NCBI GenBank assembly: GCA_043721915.1
Contig: JAYSPV010000051.1
Location: 21,773-85,772, forward strand
Reading direction: 5' to 3'
DNA from: UBA668 sp043721915
GTDB lineage: Bacteria > Actinomycetota > Acidimicrobiia > Acidimicrobiales > Ilumatobacteraceae
DNA length: 64,000 nt
The position numbers and the translations under genes are program-made. Every line of letters begins with the position of its first letter. Position 1 is the stretch's first letter. Below are positions 57,524 to 64,000 of the stretch, piece after piece. The notes beneath the pieces are model-generated. The model worked only from the letters and a program-made list of their open reading frames with translations, was not told where the DNA came from and searched no databases.

Positions 57524-58809
57524 GGCGTCGCATCACCGAAGCCATCGTCGGCGTCTCCGCTCTGATCCTGCTCGTGCTCGGGATACCACTGGCCCTCGCC
57601 GTCCACCAGTCGATCCTCGACTCGGAAGTCGTCGAGCTGCAAGCCACCGCCGCCCGAACTCTTGCCGAGATCGCCGTGCCTCTGGACCCAGAGAAACTCG
57701 CCGCAGTCAGCAGTGAACCCGATGCCCCACCACCGTTCAGCGTCTACGACGCAACGGGCACCCTCCTCTTCGGCGATGGCCCACTCGGGGCCGACGCAGC
57801 CGTACGCCGTGCGCTTGCCGGCAACCCGGCGTCCACCACCGACACCGAGATCGTCGTCGCCACCCCGATCACCGATGACGCCAGCGAACGAGTCGTTGGA
57901 GCGCTGCGCCTCACCGAATCCCTCGCCGGTGTCAACCACCGATCACGCATTGCCTGGCTCGAGATGGCGGCGACCGGGCTCGCCGCGTTGGCACTCGGGT
58001 GGCTCATCGCCAAGCGCCTCGCCCGCCGCCTCTCCCAACCCGTCACCGACCTCGCCGACGCCGCAACCCGTCTCGGTGACGGTGGCGCAATCGCCCGCCC
58101 GACAGCGAGCTGCGGTGTCACCGAGATCGACACCCTCGCCAGTGCGCTCGCCGACAGCTCCGAGCGCATCAACGACGCACTTGCCCGAGAGCGACGGTTC
58201 AGCGCCGACGTCTCGCACCAACTCCGCACTCCACTCACTGGCATGCGCCTCCGCCTCGAAACAGCGCGCACCGCACACGACCCGCATGCCATCGAATTGG
58301 CGCTCGACGACCTTCAACGGCTCGAACACACTGTCGATCACCTGCTCGCGTTCGCCCGCGACGCCATCCCTGCCGCCTCCGCCGTGCGGCTCGACACTGC
58401 AGCAACGGAGGCGGTGAAACGTTGGCGACCTCGGGTCGCTGTACCGGGACGGGCCATCACGATCGCCGCGGCCGAGCCGGTGTCCGCTCGTGGTTCGATC
58501 GCCTCGATCGAACAGATCCTCGATGTCCTCATCGACAACGCCCTCCACCACGGCAGCGGGGCGATCGCCGTTACGTCACGGCGACTCGCCGGCGGCGGTG
58601 CCATCGACGTCACTGACGAAGGCACCCTCCTGCCCGTTGCCGATCGCGAACGGATCTTCCAACGCGGCCACGGCGACCGCCACGGCATCGGACTCGCACT
58701 CGCCCGCTCGATCGCGGAAGCCGAAGGCGGACGCCTCATCCTCACCCGTCCGGAACCCACCACCTTCTCCCTCATCCTGCTCGACCCCGACGAGAACCAC
58801 GACACATGA
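57520..58809 (+). CDS. Sensor histidine kinase (system 4), degenerate G1 box
   Basis: This 429-aa kinase has helix 1 (AIVGVSALILLVLGIPLALAV), a short sensor of about 105 residues, helix 2 and HAMP. The H box SADVSHQLRTPLTGMRLRLE and N box VLIDNALHHGSG are present. The first glycine box reads DVTDEGTLLPV instead of D-x-G-x-G, and the second is HGIGLALARS, so ATP binding may be weakened or altered. The start is TTG 57520, overlapping the regulator stop. It is a paralog of the system 3 kinase. Confidence 0.9.
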   Translation: MRRRITEAIVGVSALILLVLGIPLALAVHQSILDSEVVELQATAARTLAEIAVPLDPEKLAAVSSEPDAPPPFSVYDATGTLLFGDGPLGADAAVRRALAGNPASTTDTEIVVATPITDDASERVVGALRLTESLAGVNHRSRIAWLEMAATGLAALALGWLIAKRLARRLSQPVTDLADAATRLGDGGAIARPTASCGVTEIDTLASALADSSERINDALARERRFSADVSHQLRTPLTGMRLRLETARTAHDPHAIELALDDLQRLEHTVDHLLAFARDAIPAASAVRLDTAATEAVKRWRPRVAVPGRAITIAAAEPVSARGSIASIEQILDVLIDNALHHGSGAIAVTSRRLAGGGAIDVTDEGTLLPVADRERIFQRGHGDRHGIGLALARSIAEAEGGRLILTRPEPTTFSLILLDPDENHDT

Positions 58810-59219
58810 TCGTTCGCTGGTTGATCATCGCTGTGGTGCTCGTGGCCCTCTCGTGGATCGCGATGATCCTGCTCGCCCGCCGGCTCCCGCCAGGCCTCGC
58901 CAAGGACCTCGCCACCGTGCTTCCGGCGTGTGTCACCACCGCACGACGGCTGCGCAAGGACCCACGAGTCCCCGCGCGGGTCAAAGTCGTCGTGGCATTC
59001 GCCGCGCTCTGGGTGCTGTCACCCATCGACCTCATCCCCGAGTTCCTCCCTGTCATCGGCCCGCTCGACGACATCGTCGTCGTCGCGCTCGCGCTGCGCT
59101 ATGCCGCACGCCGCATCCCACCCCAAGCACTCATCGATGCATGGCCCGCAGAACGACGAATCCTCGAACGCCTCGCCCCGGCGACAGCATCAACCCCGAC
59201 ACACGACAGGGACATCTGA
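58806..59219 (+). CDS. DUF1232 (YkvA-like) membrane protein
   Basis: This 137-aa protein has an N-terminal helix (VRWLIIAVVLVALSWIAMILL) and the DUF1232 core: RVPARVKVVVAFAALWVLSPIDLIPEFLPVIGPLDDIVVV. The SPIDLIPEFLPVIGPLDD hairpin is diagnostic. The function is unknown. ATG 58806 overlaps the kinase stop as ATGA, so it belongs to the system 4 operon. Confidence 0.9.
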   Translation: MIVRWLIIAVVLVALSWIAMILLARRLPPGLAKDLATVLPACVTTARRLRKDPRVPARVKVVVAFAALWVLSPIDLIPEFLPVIGPLDDIVVVALALRYAARRIPPQALIDAWPAERRILERLAPATASTPTHDRDI

Positions 59220-59220
59220 C

Positions 59221-59802
59221 ATGGACAACAGCCTCTTCCGCTGGATCAACCGACTCGCCAATCGCACCGGTTGGGCACACGGGTTCTTCACCAGTTACGC
59301 AAAGTACGGCATCGTGCTGTTCGCGGTGCTGCTCGTTGCGGCCTACCTCGAGGGCCGCCAACACGACGACCTTCGAGCCATCGCCGGCAGTGTGTGGGCC
59401 GCGTGCGCGGCGCTCGTCGCACTCGGCTTCGGACAACTCATCGGTGGTGTCATCGACCGCGCTCGCCCGTACGAAGCCATGACCGGCGTACACGTGCTCG
59501 TTGACAAGACGACCGACTTCTCGTTCCCCAGCGACCACGCAACCGCCGTCGGAGCCGTCGCCGTCGGGCTCCTGTTGACCAATCGGCGATGGGGGATCGT
59601 GGCTGCAGTCCTCGCCATCGTGATGGCTTTCACTCGCGTGTACGTCGGCGCCCACTACCCCGGAGACGTCCTCGCCGGCCTTGCGCTCGGCGGCATCGTT
59701 GCCGCCGCCGGCACAGCCCTCGTCGTACCGCTGCTGAACCGCCTCGCCGAGCACCTGAGTCGAACACGACTTCGGGTGGTCCTCCTGTCGCGCTCGGAGT
59801 GA
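59221..59802 (+). CDS. PAP2-family membrane phosphatase
   Basis: This 193-aa polytopic phosphatase has the three PAP2 motifs: DRARPYEAM (motif 1, altered K-x6-RP), FSFPSDHATAVG (motif 2, catalytic His in PSDH) and TRVYVGAHYPGDVLAG (motif 3). PAP2 enzymes dephosphorylate lipid phosphates such as undecaprenyl pyrophosphate or phosphatidic acid. It starts 1 nt after the DUF1232 stop, which places it in the same operon and suggests an envelope-stress role for system 4. Confidence 0.9.
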   Translation: MDNSLFRWINRLANRTGWAHGFFTSYAKYGIVLFAVLLVAAYLEGRQHDDLRAIAGSVWAACAALVALGFGQLIGGVIDRARPYEAMTGVHVLVDKTTDFSFPSDHATAVGAVAVGLLLTNRRWGIVAAVLAIVMAFTRVYVGAHYPGDVLAGLALGGIVAAAGTALVVPLLNRLAEHLSRTRLRVVLLSRSE

Positions 59803-59839
59803 GCAAACCCGGGCCGGCGCGAGCCGATCAAATTCCCTC

Positions 59840-59871
59840 TTGACCTTCAAGTCGACACGAAGGTTTATGGT
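59840..59871 (+). promoter_or_regulatory. MerR-type promoter with 19-20 bp spacer
   Basis: TTGACC (59840-59845) and TTATGGT (59865-59871) are separated by 19 bp. Between them lies the dyad ACCTTC (59843-59848)/GAAGGT (59859-59864). The overlong spacer with a central dyad is the defining MerR-family activator promoter. It lies 8 nt before the regulator's ATG. Confidence 0.78.
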
Positions 59872-59879
59872 GGCTCGCA

Positions 59880-60653
59880 ATGACCAATGGACTGAAGATC
59901 AAAGAAGTCGCCGACGCCAGCGGCTTCACCGCAGCGACCCTGCGCTACTACGAACAGATCGGCCTTCTCCCTGAGGCGTCGCGCACACCGGCCGGCTACC
60001 GGATGTACGACCGGCGCACGCTGGACCGGTTGGGCTTCATCGCTCGAGCCAAACAGCTCGGCTGCAGCCTGGAGGAGATCACAGGCCTTACCACCGCGTG
60101 GGACGGCGGCCAATGCGGACCGATCCAAGATCAGTTGCGTGGTCTCGTGGCCGGCAAGATCGAGGCAGCGCAGCACCAGCTCGCCGAGCTGGTGACGTTC
60201 ACGGCTGAACTACAACAGGCGGCCACGGCGCTCGAACGCCACCGCCCCGACGGGGCGTGCGACACAGACTGCGGCTGCGTCAGCGACCCGAACCACACCC
60301 CATCCAATGCTGCGACGGTTCAGGCCCTCGTGCTGTCGACCAAGCCGCGGACCACCGGTGAGCCGGCGATCGCATGCACCCTGTCGGACGGCTCCATGAA
60401 AGGTCGGATCGCGGACTGGCGGTCGCTGCTTGCTCATGTCGACAGAAGAGAAGGGATCGACGGTGGCATCCGATGCGTGTTCTCGGTCGCGGTGCCGATT
60501 GATCAGCTGATGCGCCTGGTCGCTGCTGAACAGGACTGCTGCCAATTCTTCAGGTTCGCGATCACCGTCGACACGCGCGGCGTCGCGCTCGAGGTCCGCG
60601 CACCCTCTGAGGCTCAGTCGATCGTCGACTCGATGTTCGGGGCACCATCATGA
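59880..60653 (+). CDS. MerR-family metal regulator with extra C-terminal domain
   Basis: This 257-aa regulator has the MerR winged helix at residues about 5-75 (KIKEVADASGFTAATLRYYEQIGLLPEASR, RTPAGYRMYD). A coiled-coil dimerisation helix follows, with metal-type Cys in GGQCGPIQ and ACDTDCGCVSDP. A further roughly 105-residue domain (PAIACTLSDGSM...AAEQDCCQFFRFAITVD...VRAPSEA) also occurs as a separate uncharacterised protein or as a fusion to MerR in actinobacteria. Ordinary MerR proteins are 130-150 aa, so this is a true fusion. It should activate its own operon with the MerF-like gene in response to Hg, Pb or another soft metal. Confidence 0.85.
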   Translation: MTNGLKIKEVADASGFTAATLRYYEQIGLLPEASRTPAGYRMYDRRTLDRLGFIARAKQLGCSLEEITGLTTAWDGGQCGPIQDQLRGLVAGKIEAAQHQLAELVTFTAELQQAATALERHRPDGACDTDCGCVSDPNHTPSNAATVQALVLSTKPRTTGEPAIACTLSDGSMKGRIADWRSLLAHVDRREGIDGGIRCVFSVAVPIDQLMRLVAAEQDCCQFFRFAITVDTRGVALEVRAPSEAQSIVDSMFGAPS

Positions 60654-60922
60654 GCGCCAAACGAGAGAACGTTGCGATCATCGGAGTCGGAGTCGCGGCA
60701 TGTGGGGTGTGCTGTGCCGGCCCCCTCCTCGGTGCCCTCGCGGCCCTCGGCTTGGGCACCGCCGCCGGCTTCGCACTGTTCGGCGCGCTCGCGATCGTGA
60801 TCGGCGCGGCCCTGACAGCGTTCGTGCTCGTCCGCCGTCGCCGCATCGCTGCGGCTTGCACACCCACCGACGCGTCTGGACCGATGCCCGTCGAGCTCAC
60901 CGACATGCGGGCGCGATCATGA
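60650..60922 (+). CDS. MerF/MerT-like small membrane metal transporter
   Basis: This 90-aa protein has two helices. The first carries an adjacent Cys pair with another Cys nearby (VAACGVCCAGPLLGALAALG), and the second ends in RRRR. MerF and MerT have the same layout, with a CC pair in helix 1 that accepts Hg(II). The position after a MerR-type regulator and the ATGA overlap support a soft-metal uptake or exchange role. No merA or merP gene is present in the window. Confidence 0.7.
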   Translation: MSAKRENVAIIGVGVAACGVCCAGPLLGALAALGLGTAAGFALFGALAIVIGAALTAFVLVRRRRIAAACTPTDASGPMPVELTDMRARS

Positions 60923-61395
60923 AGGTTGCCGAACTCGTCCGCGTTCGCTGGCTGCTCGGCACCTTGTTGATTGCCGCCGCAACGCTGTTCGCCGTCGGCA
61001 TTGCGATGGAGGGCGACATCCACCAAGAGCCCGTTGCCGCCGTAGAAGCCGGTGAACACAACGGGAGTACCGAACAGGTCGAACACAACGAGCAGCCCGG
61101 AGTTTCCGAGACTGGCGAGGGGATCTTCGGGATCAACCTTGAATCAACTCGACTCGTTGCGTTCGCCGTCATCATCTCCGCAGCCCTTGCAGTAGCCACC
61201 TGGCGGCGCGACCACAAGCTCGTCCTACTCGCCGCCGCACTGTTCGCCGTGACATTCGCGGCGCTCGATGTTGTCGAGTTCTCTCATCAGATCAGCCAAT
61301 CAGCCGCGATGGTCGCCGTCATCGCAGGGATCATCGCCGTGCTCCACACTGGCGCTGCGGTCGTCGCCGAGCAACGTCGCACATCGACGAGGTAG
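60919..61395 (+). CDS. Polytopic membrane protein of unknown function
   Basis: This 158-aa protein has about four helices: LLGTLLIAAATLFAVGIAM, LVAFAVIISAALAVATW, LVLLAAALFAVTFAALDVVEF and a last one before GAAVVAEQRR. A His/Glu-rich outer loop (EAGEHNGSTEQVEHNEQPG) could bind metal. It overlaps the MerF-like gene as ATGA and is the third gene of the MerR operon. No family is recognised. Confidence 0.7.
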   Translation: MKVAELVRVRWLLGTLLIAAATLFAVGIAMEGDIHQEPVAAVEAGEHNGSTEQVEHNEQPGVSETGEGIFGINLESTRLVAFAVIISAALAVATWRRDHKLVLLAAALFAVTFAALDVVEFSHQISQSAAMVAVIAGIIAVLHTGAAVVAEQRRTSTR

Positions 61396-61403
61396 TGGCC
61401 CAG

Positions 61404-61787
61404 TCAACGCGTGTGGATCAACTCGTCGACGACCTCGATCGCCCCCGGATCACCTTCGACGACGACCGGGTAGTGTTGCATCGGGCCGGCAGGAATTGCC
61501 GTGAGCACGTACACCAGGTTGTCTCCTGAAGCGTCCGCCGTGATGCTGAGGACGTCCGTCAACCCGTAGAACACGACGCCGCGCAGATCCCACTGGTCTC
61601 CGTCGGTCGACGTGAGCCTCCAGCTGGCCGGCGTTCCGTTTGCCAAGCCGTCGAGTCGGAAGGCGTAGCCGTGCTGGGCTGACTGATCCTGACGTGGTCG
61701 GTTGCCTCCCAGAGCCCGCAGACGGCGATGCACGGCGGTATCGGCCACCCACGCGCTGAGGAGTTTGGCGTCGGCCGGCGAGTTCAG
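61404..61787 (-). CDS. Hypothetical protein
   Basis: This is a soluble product of about 127 aa with good coding character from SPADAKLLSAWVADTAVHRRL onward, then HGYAFRLDGLANGTPASWRL, DLRGVVFYGLTD and VLTAIPAGPMQHYP. No family is recognised. The start is uncertain. A CTG at 61787 would overlap the upstream stop in the usual 4-nt manner, GTG 61748 gives a shorter form, and an in-frame ATG at 61898 would overlap DUF4262 by about 115 nt. Confidence 0.55.
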   Translation of the reverse strand: MNSPADAKLLSAWVADTAVHRRLRALGGNRPRQDQSAQHGYAFRLDGLANGTPASWRLTSTDGDQWDLRGVVFYGLTDVLSITADASGDNLVYVLTAIPAGPMQHYPVVVEGDPGAIEVVDELIHTR

Positions 61788-62296
61788 GCTGCGTGACCGC
61801 GCCGGGCCTGGCGGCGCCGCTGGGCCCGGTTCAGGTGTGGTTGAACGGGTGGGGTGGAATCCGGCCGATCGAGGCGGCGCACCGCCGGTGCGTGGCACTC
61901 GCAGTACGAGCTATCCGGAAGGAGCACCTGGCGCACTTGGCCAGGCTGGGGAAGCGTGCCGTAACGGGCCGCCCACATGGCGAAGTAGGCGCCGTGGAGG
62001 TGGTTGCGGTGGACTTCGACGCAGCGCACCCCTCGAGTGGATGGCCGATCGAGTGCGGGCCGCCCGTTGGCGGCGATGCCGTTGGCGAGTTCGTTGATCA
62101 AACCCTGCTGGAGGCGGCGATCGACGTCGACGACGATGAGCTCGGGATGGCCGAAGCTCTCGACCAGCCCGACGGTGTAGCTGAACGCACTCTCACCATC
62201 GCCGACCTGTACGACGACCCAGCCGTGGATCCTGATCTTCAGGTCGAACGCCTGCACCGCTGCTTCATGGGAGTAACCATCACATTCGAGACACAT
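61784..62296 (-). CDS. DUF4262 domain protein
   Basis: This 170-aa protein starts MCLECDGYSHEAAVQAF and carries the DUF4262 core IHGWVVVQVGDGESAFSYTVGL, followed by SFGHPELIVVDVDRRLQQGLINEL. A late Cys/His pair (SSYCECHAP) and a basic tail (NRAQRRRQARRGH) complete it. The function is unknown; these proteins are common in actinobacteria and often lie near mobile or toxin genes. ATG 62296 is favoured over GTG 62323 because family members begin with MC-x2-CDGYS. Confidence 0.8.
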   Translation of the reverse strand: MCLECDGYSHEAAVQAFDLKIRIHGWVVVQVGDGESAFSYTVGLVESFGHPELIVVDVDRRLQQGLINELANGIAANGRPALDRPSTRGVRCVEVHRNHLHGAYFAMWAARYGTLPQPGQVRQVLLPDSSYCECHAPAVRRLDRPDSTPPVQPHLNRAQRRRQARRGHAA

Positions 62297-62341
62297 GTAG
62301 GCACTGTGAACGAGGGGTCTCACGTAGTTCCCCGGAAGCGC

Positions 62342-62683
62342 TCAGGGCAGGTCGATGATGACGGCCACTGTCTTTCGGATCTGTGACAGCGCTAGGGGAC
62401 CGACGTTGCCGAGTGTGCGAACTACCCGTGTCGGTGAGACGGCGCGGACATGTTGGTATTGCGCAGCTGACGACAGTTCGAGCCCATTGGATGGGTCCGG
62501 TTCGATGACGACTTCGGTGTCGAAGCCCCGGAGCGTGCTCGTCAGCGACACGAGCTGGATCACGGTGGGTGCGGCGTCGAGAATGCGTTGGGCGGTGACG
62601 ACCACGGCAGGATGGAGGTAGCTGGCTTCGCGTCCCTCTGGTCGTCCGAGGTCGAGGTGGACAACGTCACCCGAGTTCGGCAT
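62342..62683 (-). CDS. mazF: MazF/PemK-family endoribonuclease toxin
   Basis: This 113-aa toxin has the start GDVVHLDLGRPEGREASYLHP, then AVVVTAQRILDA and VIQLVSLTSTLRGFDTEV, and ends LSQIRKTVAVIIDL. These are the beta-barrel core and the conserved Gly/Arg, Ser/Thr and PxxV-type positions of MazF. MazF toxins cleave single-stranded RNA at short motifs. The start is ATG 62683. A small antitoxin-like gene lies 40 nt upstream on the same strand. Confidence 0.82.
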   Translation of the reverse strand: MPNSGDVVHLDLGRPEGREASYLHPAVVVTAQRILDAAPTVIQLVSLTSTLRGFDTEVVIEPDPSNGLELSSAAQYQHVRAVSPTRVVRTLGNVGPLALSQIRKTVAVIIDLP

Positions 62684-62723
62684 CGAGCCATGCGGTCTCG
62701 TCGTCGCGAAGCTCGCTCTGCAG

Positions 62724-62861
62724 TTAATGACCGATGTGGTCTTGTCGCAGAGCACGTACAGCGAGAGCAACAGTGTTGCCGACGGTGGTGTCGAATTCGG
62801 CCGCGAGTCGCTTGAGTTCCTCGTGGGTGCCGACATCGATCCGGACGCTCGTGCTGTGCAT
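62724..62861 (-). CDS. Small antitoxin for MazF (ribbon-helix-helix-like)
   Basis: This product of about 45 aa begins MHSTSVRIDVGTHEELKRLA, a beta strand then helix as in ribbon-helix-helix DNA-binding proteins. It continues FDTTVGNTVALAVRALRQDH. It lacks the long toxin-binding tail of typical MazE, so it may be shortened or belong to the short RHH type. The ATG at 62873 would add four residues. The position upstream of mazF supports the pairing. Confidence 0.6.
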   Translation of the reverse strand: MHSTSVRIDVGTHEELKRLAAEFDTTVGNTVALAVRALRQDHIGH

Positions 62862-63063
62862 GGAAATCGGCATACACCGAGCCAGAGTCGTCGCCCTGTA
62901 GGACGTTCCCGAACAGCGCCGTTGCATCGTCGACATCGTGAATTCTCCGACGGCTAGGATTGACGCCGTCGACAGAGTCCGCCACCCGGCGATCGTGAAT
63001 CTGGACGACGGCAGCGTTCGCCGGATGCGAACGACCGAACGAATCGAAGAAGGATGAACAGCC

Positions 63064-64000
63064 GTGAGCGACTACGCAGTGGTGGACCCAACCACCGGAA
63101 CGACAGTGCAGACCTACCCGACGATCACCGACGATGCGCTTGCTGGCGCCATTGCGCAGGCGAGTGAGATCAGTCGCACCTGGTCGCGCAGCACCACCGT
63201 GGCAGATCGGGCCGCGTTGATCGCTCGAGTTGCCGATCTGCACGTCGAACGCCAGGACGCACTCGCTGCGATCATCGCCCGCGAGATGGGCAAGCCGCTC
63301 GGAGATGCCGCGGGCGAAGTCGCGTTCAGCGCAGCGATCTACCAGTTCTATGCCGACAACGCCGCTGAGTTCCTCGCCGACGAACAGATCACCCTGATGG
63401 GTGGCGAGGGGTCGGCGATCGTGCGCAAGAGCCCCCTCGGCGTACTGCTCGGCATCATGCCGTGGAACTTCCCGTACTACCAGGTCGCCCGTTTCGCTGG
63501 CCCCAACCTCATCATCGGCAACACGATCCTGCTGAAGCACGCCCAGCAGTGCCCCGAGTCCGCCGCCGCGCAGCAGCAGATCTTCCTCGACGCAGGCTTC
63601 CCCGGCGGTGCCTACGTGAACATCTACGCCTCGCACGACCAGATCGACCAGGTCATCGCGGACCGGCGCGTGCAGGGCGTTTCGCTCACCGGCTCCGAGC
63701 GGGCCGGCGCCGCGGTCGCCGAGATCGCCGGGCGCCACCTGAAGAAGGTCGTGCTCGAACTCGGCGGCGCTGATCCCTTCATCCTGCTGTCGACCGACGA
63801 CCTCGACGCCACCGTGCAGAACGCGGTCGATGCCCGACTCGACAATAGCGGCCAGTCCTGCAACGGGGCCAAGCGCTTCATCGTCGCCGCCGATCTATAC
63901 GAGCCCTTCCTGGAGAGGTTCACCGCGAAGCTCGCGGAGGTCGAGGCGACCGACCCGACCTCGGCCGACTCGGCGCTGGGCCCGCTGTCCTCGCTGAAGG
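63064..64000 (+). CDS. Aldehyde dehydrogenase, succinate-semialdehyde type (3' end beyond window)
   Basis: The frame from GTG 63064, with GAAGAAGGA about 9 nt upstream, is open to the window end with about 312 residues. Key features are GVLLGIMPWNFPYYQVARF, LLKHAQQCPESA, SLTGSERAGAAVAEIAG, the catalytic Glu in VVLELGGADPFILL and the catalytic Cys in DNSGQSCNGAKRFIV. It resembles GabD/Sad-like enzymes that oxidise succinate semialdehyde with NAD(P). The substrate is not certain without the C-terminus. Confidence 0.88.
   Translation, partial: MSDYAVVDPTTGTTVQTYPTITDDALAGAIAQASEISRTWSRSTTVADRAALIARVADLHVERQDALAAIIAREMGKPLGDAAGEVAFSAAIYQFYADNAAEFLADEQITLMGGEGSAIVRKSPLGVLLGIMPWNFPYYQVARFAGPNLIIGNTILLKHAQQCPESAAAQQQIFLDAGFPGGAYVNIYASHDQIDQVIADRRVQGVSLTGSERAGAAVAEIAGRHLKKVVLELGGADPFILLSTDDLDATVQNAVDARLDNSGQSCNGAKRFIVAADLYEPFLERFTAKLAEVEATDPTSADSALGPLSSLK

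Noticed and set aside
62560..63738. 392-codon minus-strand frame at the right end
   Set aside because: It is antisense to the aldehyde dehydrogenase and crosses the MazF start region; no protein motifs are seen.

Overview
The window is high-GC DNA from an actinobacterium. It carries genes for the two small ribosomal proteins bS22 and bL37, which are known from actinobacterial ribosomes. It also has many GTG/TTG starts, 4-nt ATGA/GTGA gene overlaps and several leaderless -10 boxes (TANNNT 6-8 nt before the start codon). The mix of families (DUF1345, DUF1876, TIGR03086, TAP-like hydrolase, amidohydrolases) is compatible with the class Acidimicrobiia, perhaps an Ilumatobacter-like lineage. That placement is inference; no rRNA is present.

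1-35 kb is mostly core. On the left are a nucleotidyl-cyclase fragment, tRNA-Gln and bS22, followed by a housekeeping run on the minus strand (metG, tatD, a membrane protein, rsmA, ispE). Next come rsmI, a DUF192 gene, an EamA exporter, trmB, a sulfatase, a DUF885 peptidase and a metallophosphoesterase fused to a barstar-like domain. A cyclic-2,3-diphosphoglycerate-synthetase-like gene overlaps a carbamate kinase gene. Several hydrolases, an MNT/HEPN toxin-antitoxin pair, ychF, an LPXTG surface protein, a PHP phosphoesterase, bL37 with a prolyl oligopeptidase, an L,D-transpeptidase and a RecB-like nuclease follow.

35-41 kb is accessory. At 35292-35942 a MerB-like (alkylmercury lyase) gene is interrupted by one in-frame TGA. 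The TGA lies exactly where MerB has its catalytic Cys159. The reading frame continues for 68 well-matching codons, and a small hairpin with a GGUC apical loop starts 13 nt after the TGA. I read this as a selenoprotein with a bacterial SECIS, and it is the main discovery candidate. A tRNA-Leu(UAA) follows, then VapBC, an SDR, HipBA and a possible gene remnant. This looks like an insertion-prone zone, although no integrase is visible.

40-62 kb is a metal and envelope-stress region. It has a CopB-type P-type ATPase behind a CsoR-like operator, a cupredoxin lipoprotein and an OmpR/histidine-kinase pair. A five-gene run of small Met/His/Cys-rich or membrane proteins follows. An ABC exporter with a lipoprotein sits beside a second two-component system, which faces a secreted acidic protein across tandem repeats likely to be its operator. 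Third and fourth, closely related two-component systems flank a COG4705 membrane protein; DUF1232 and PAP2 phosphatase genes follow. A MerR regulator with a textbook promoter leads a MerF/MerT-like membrane gene.

62-64 kb holds a DUF4262 protein, a MazF-type toxin with a small antitoxin, and the start of a succinate-semialdehyde-type dehydrogenase that runs off the end.
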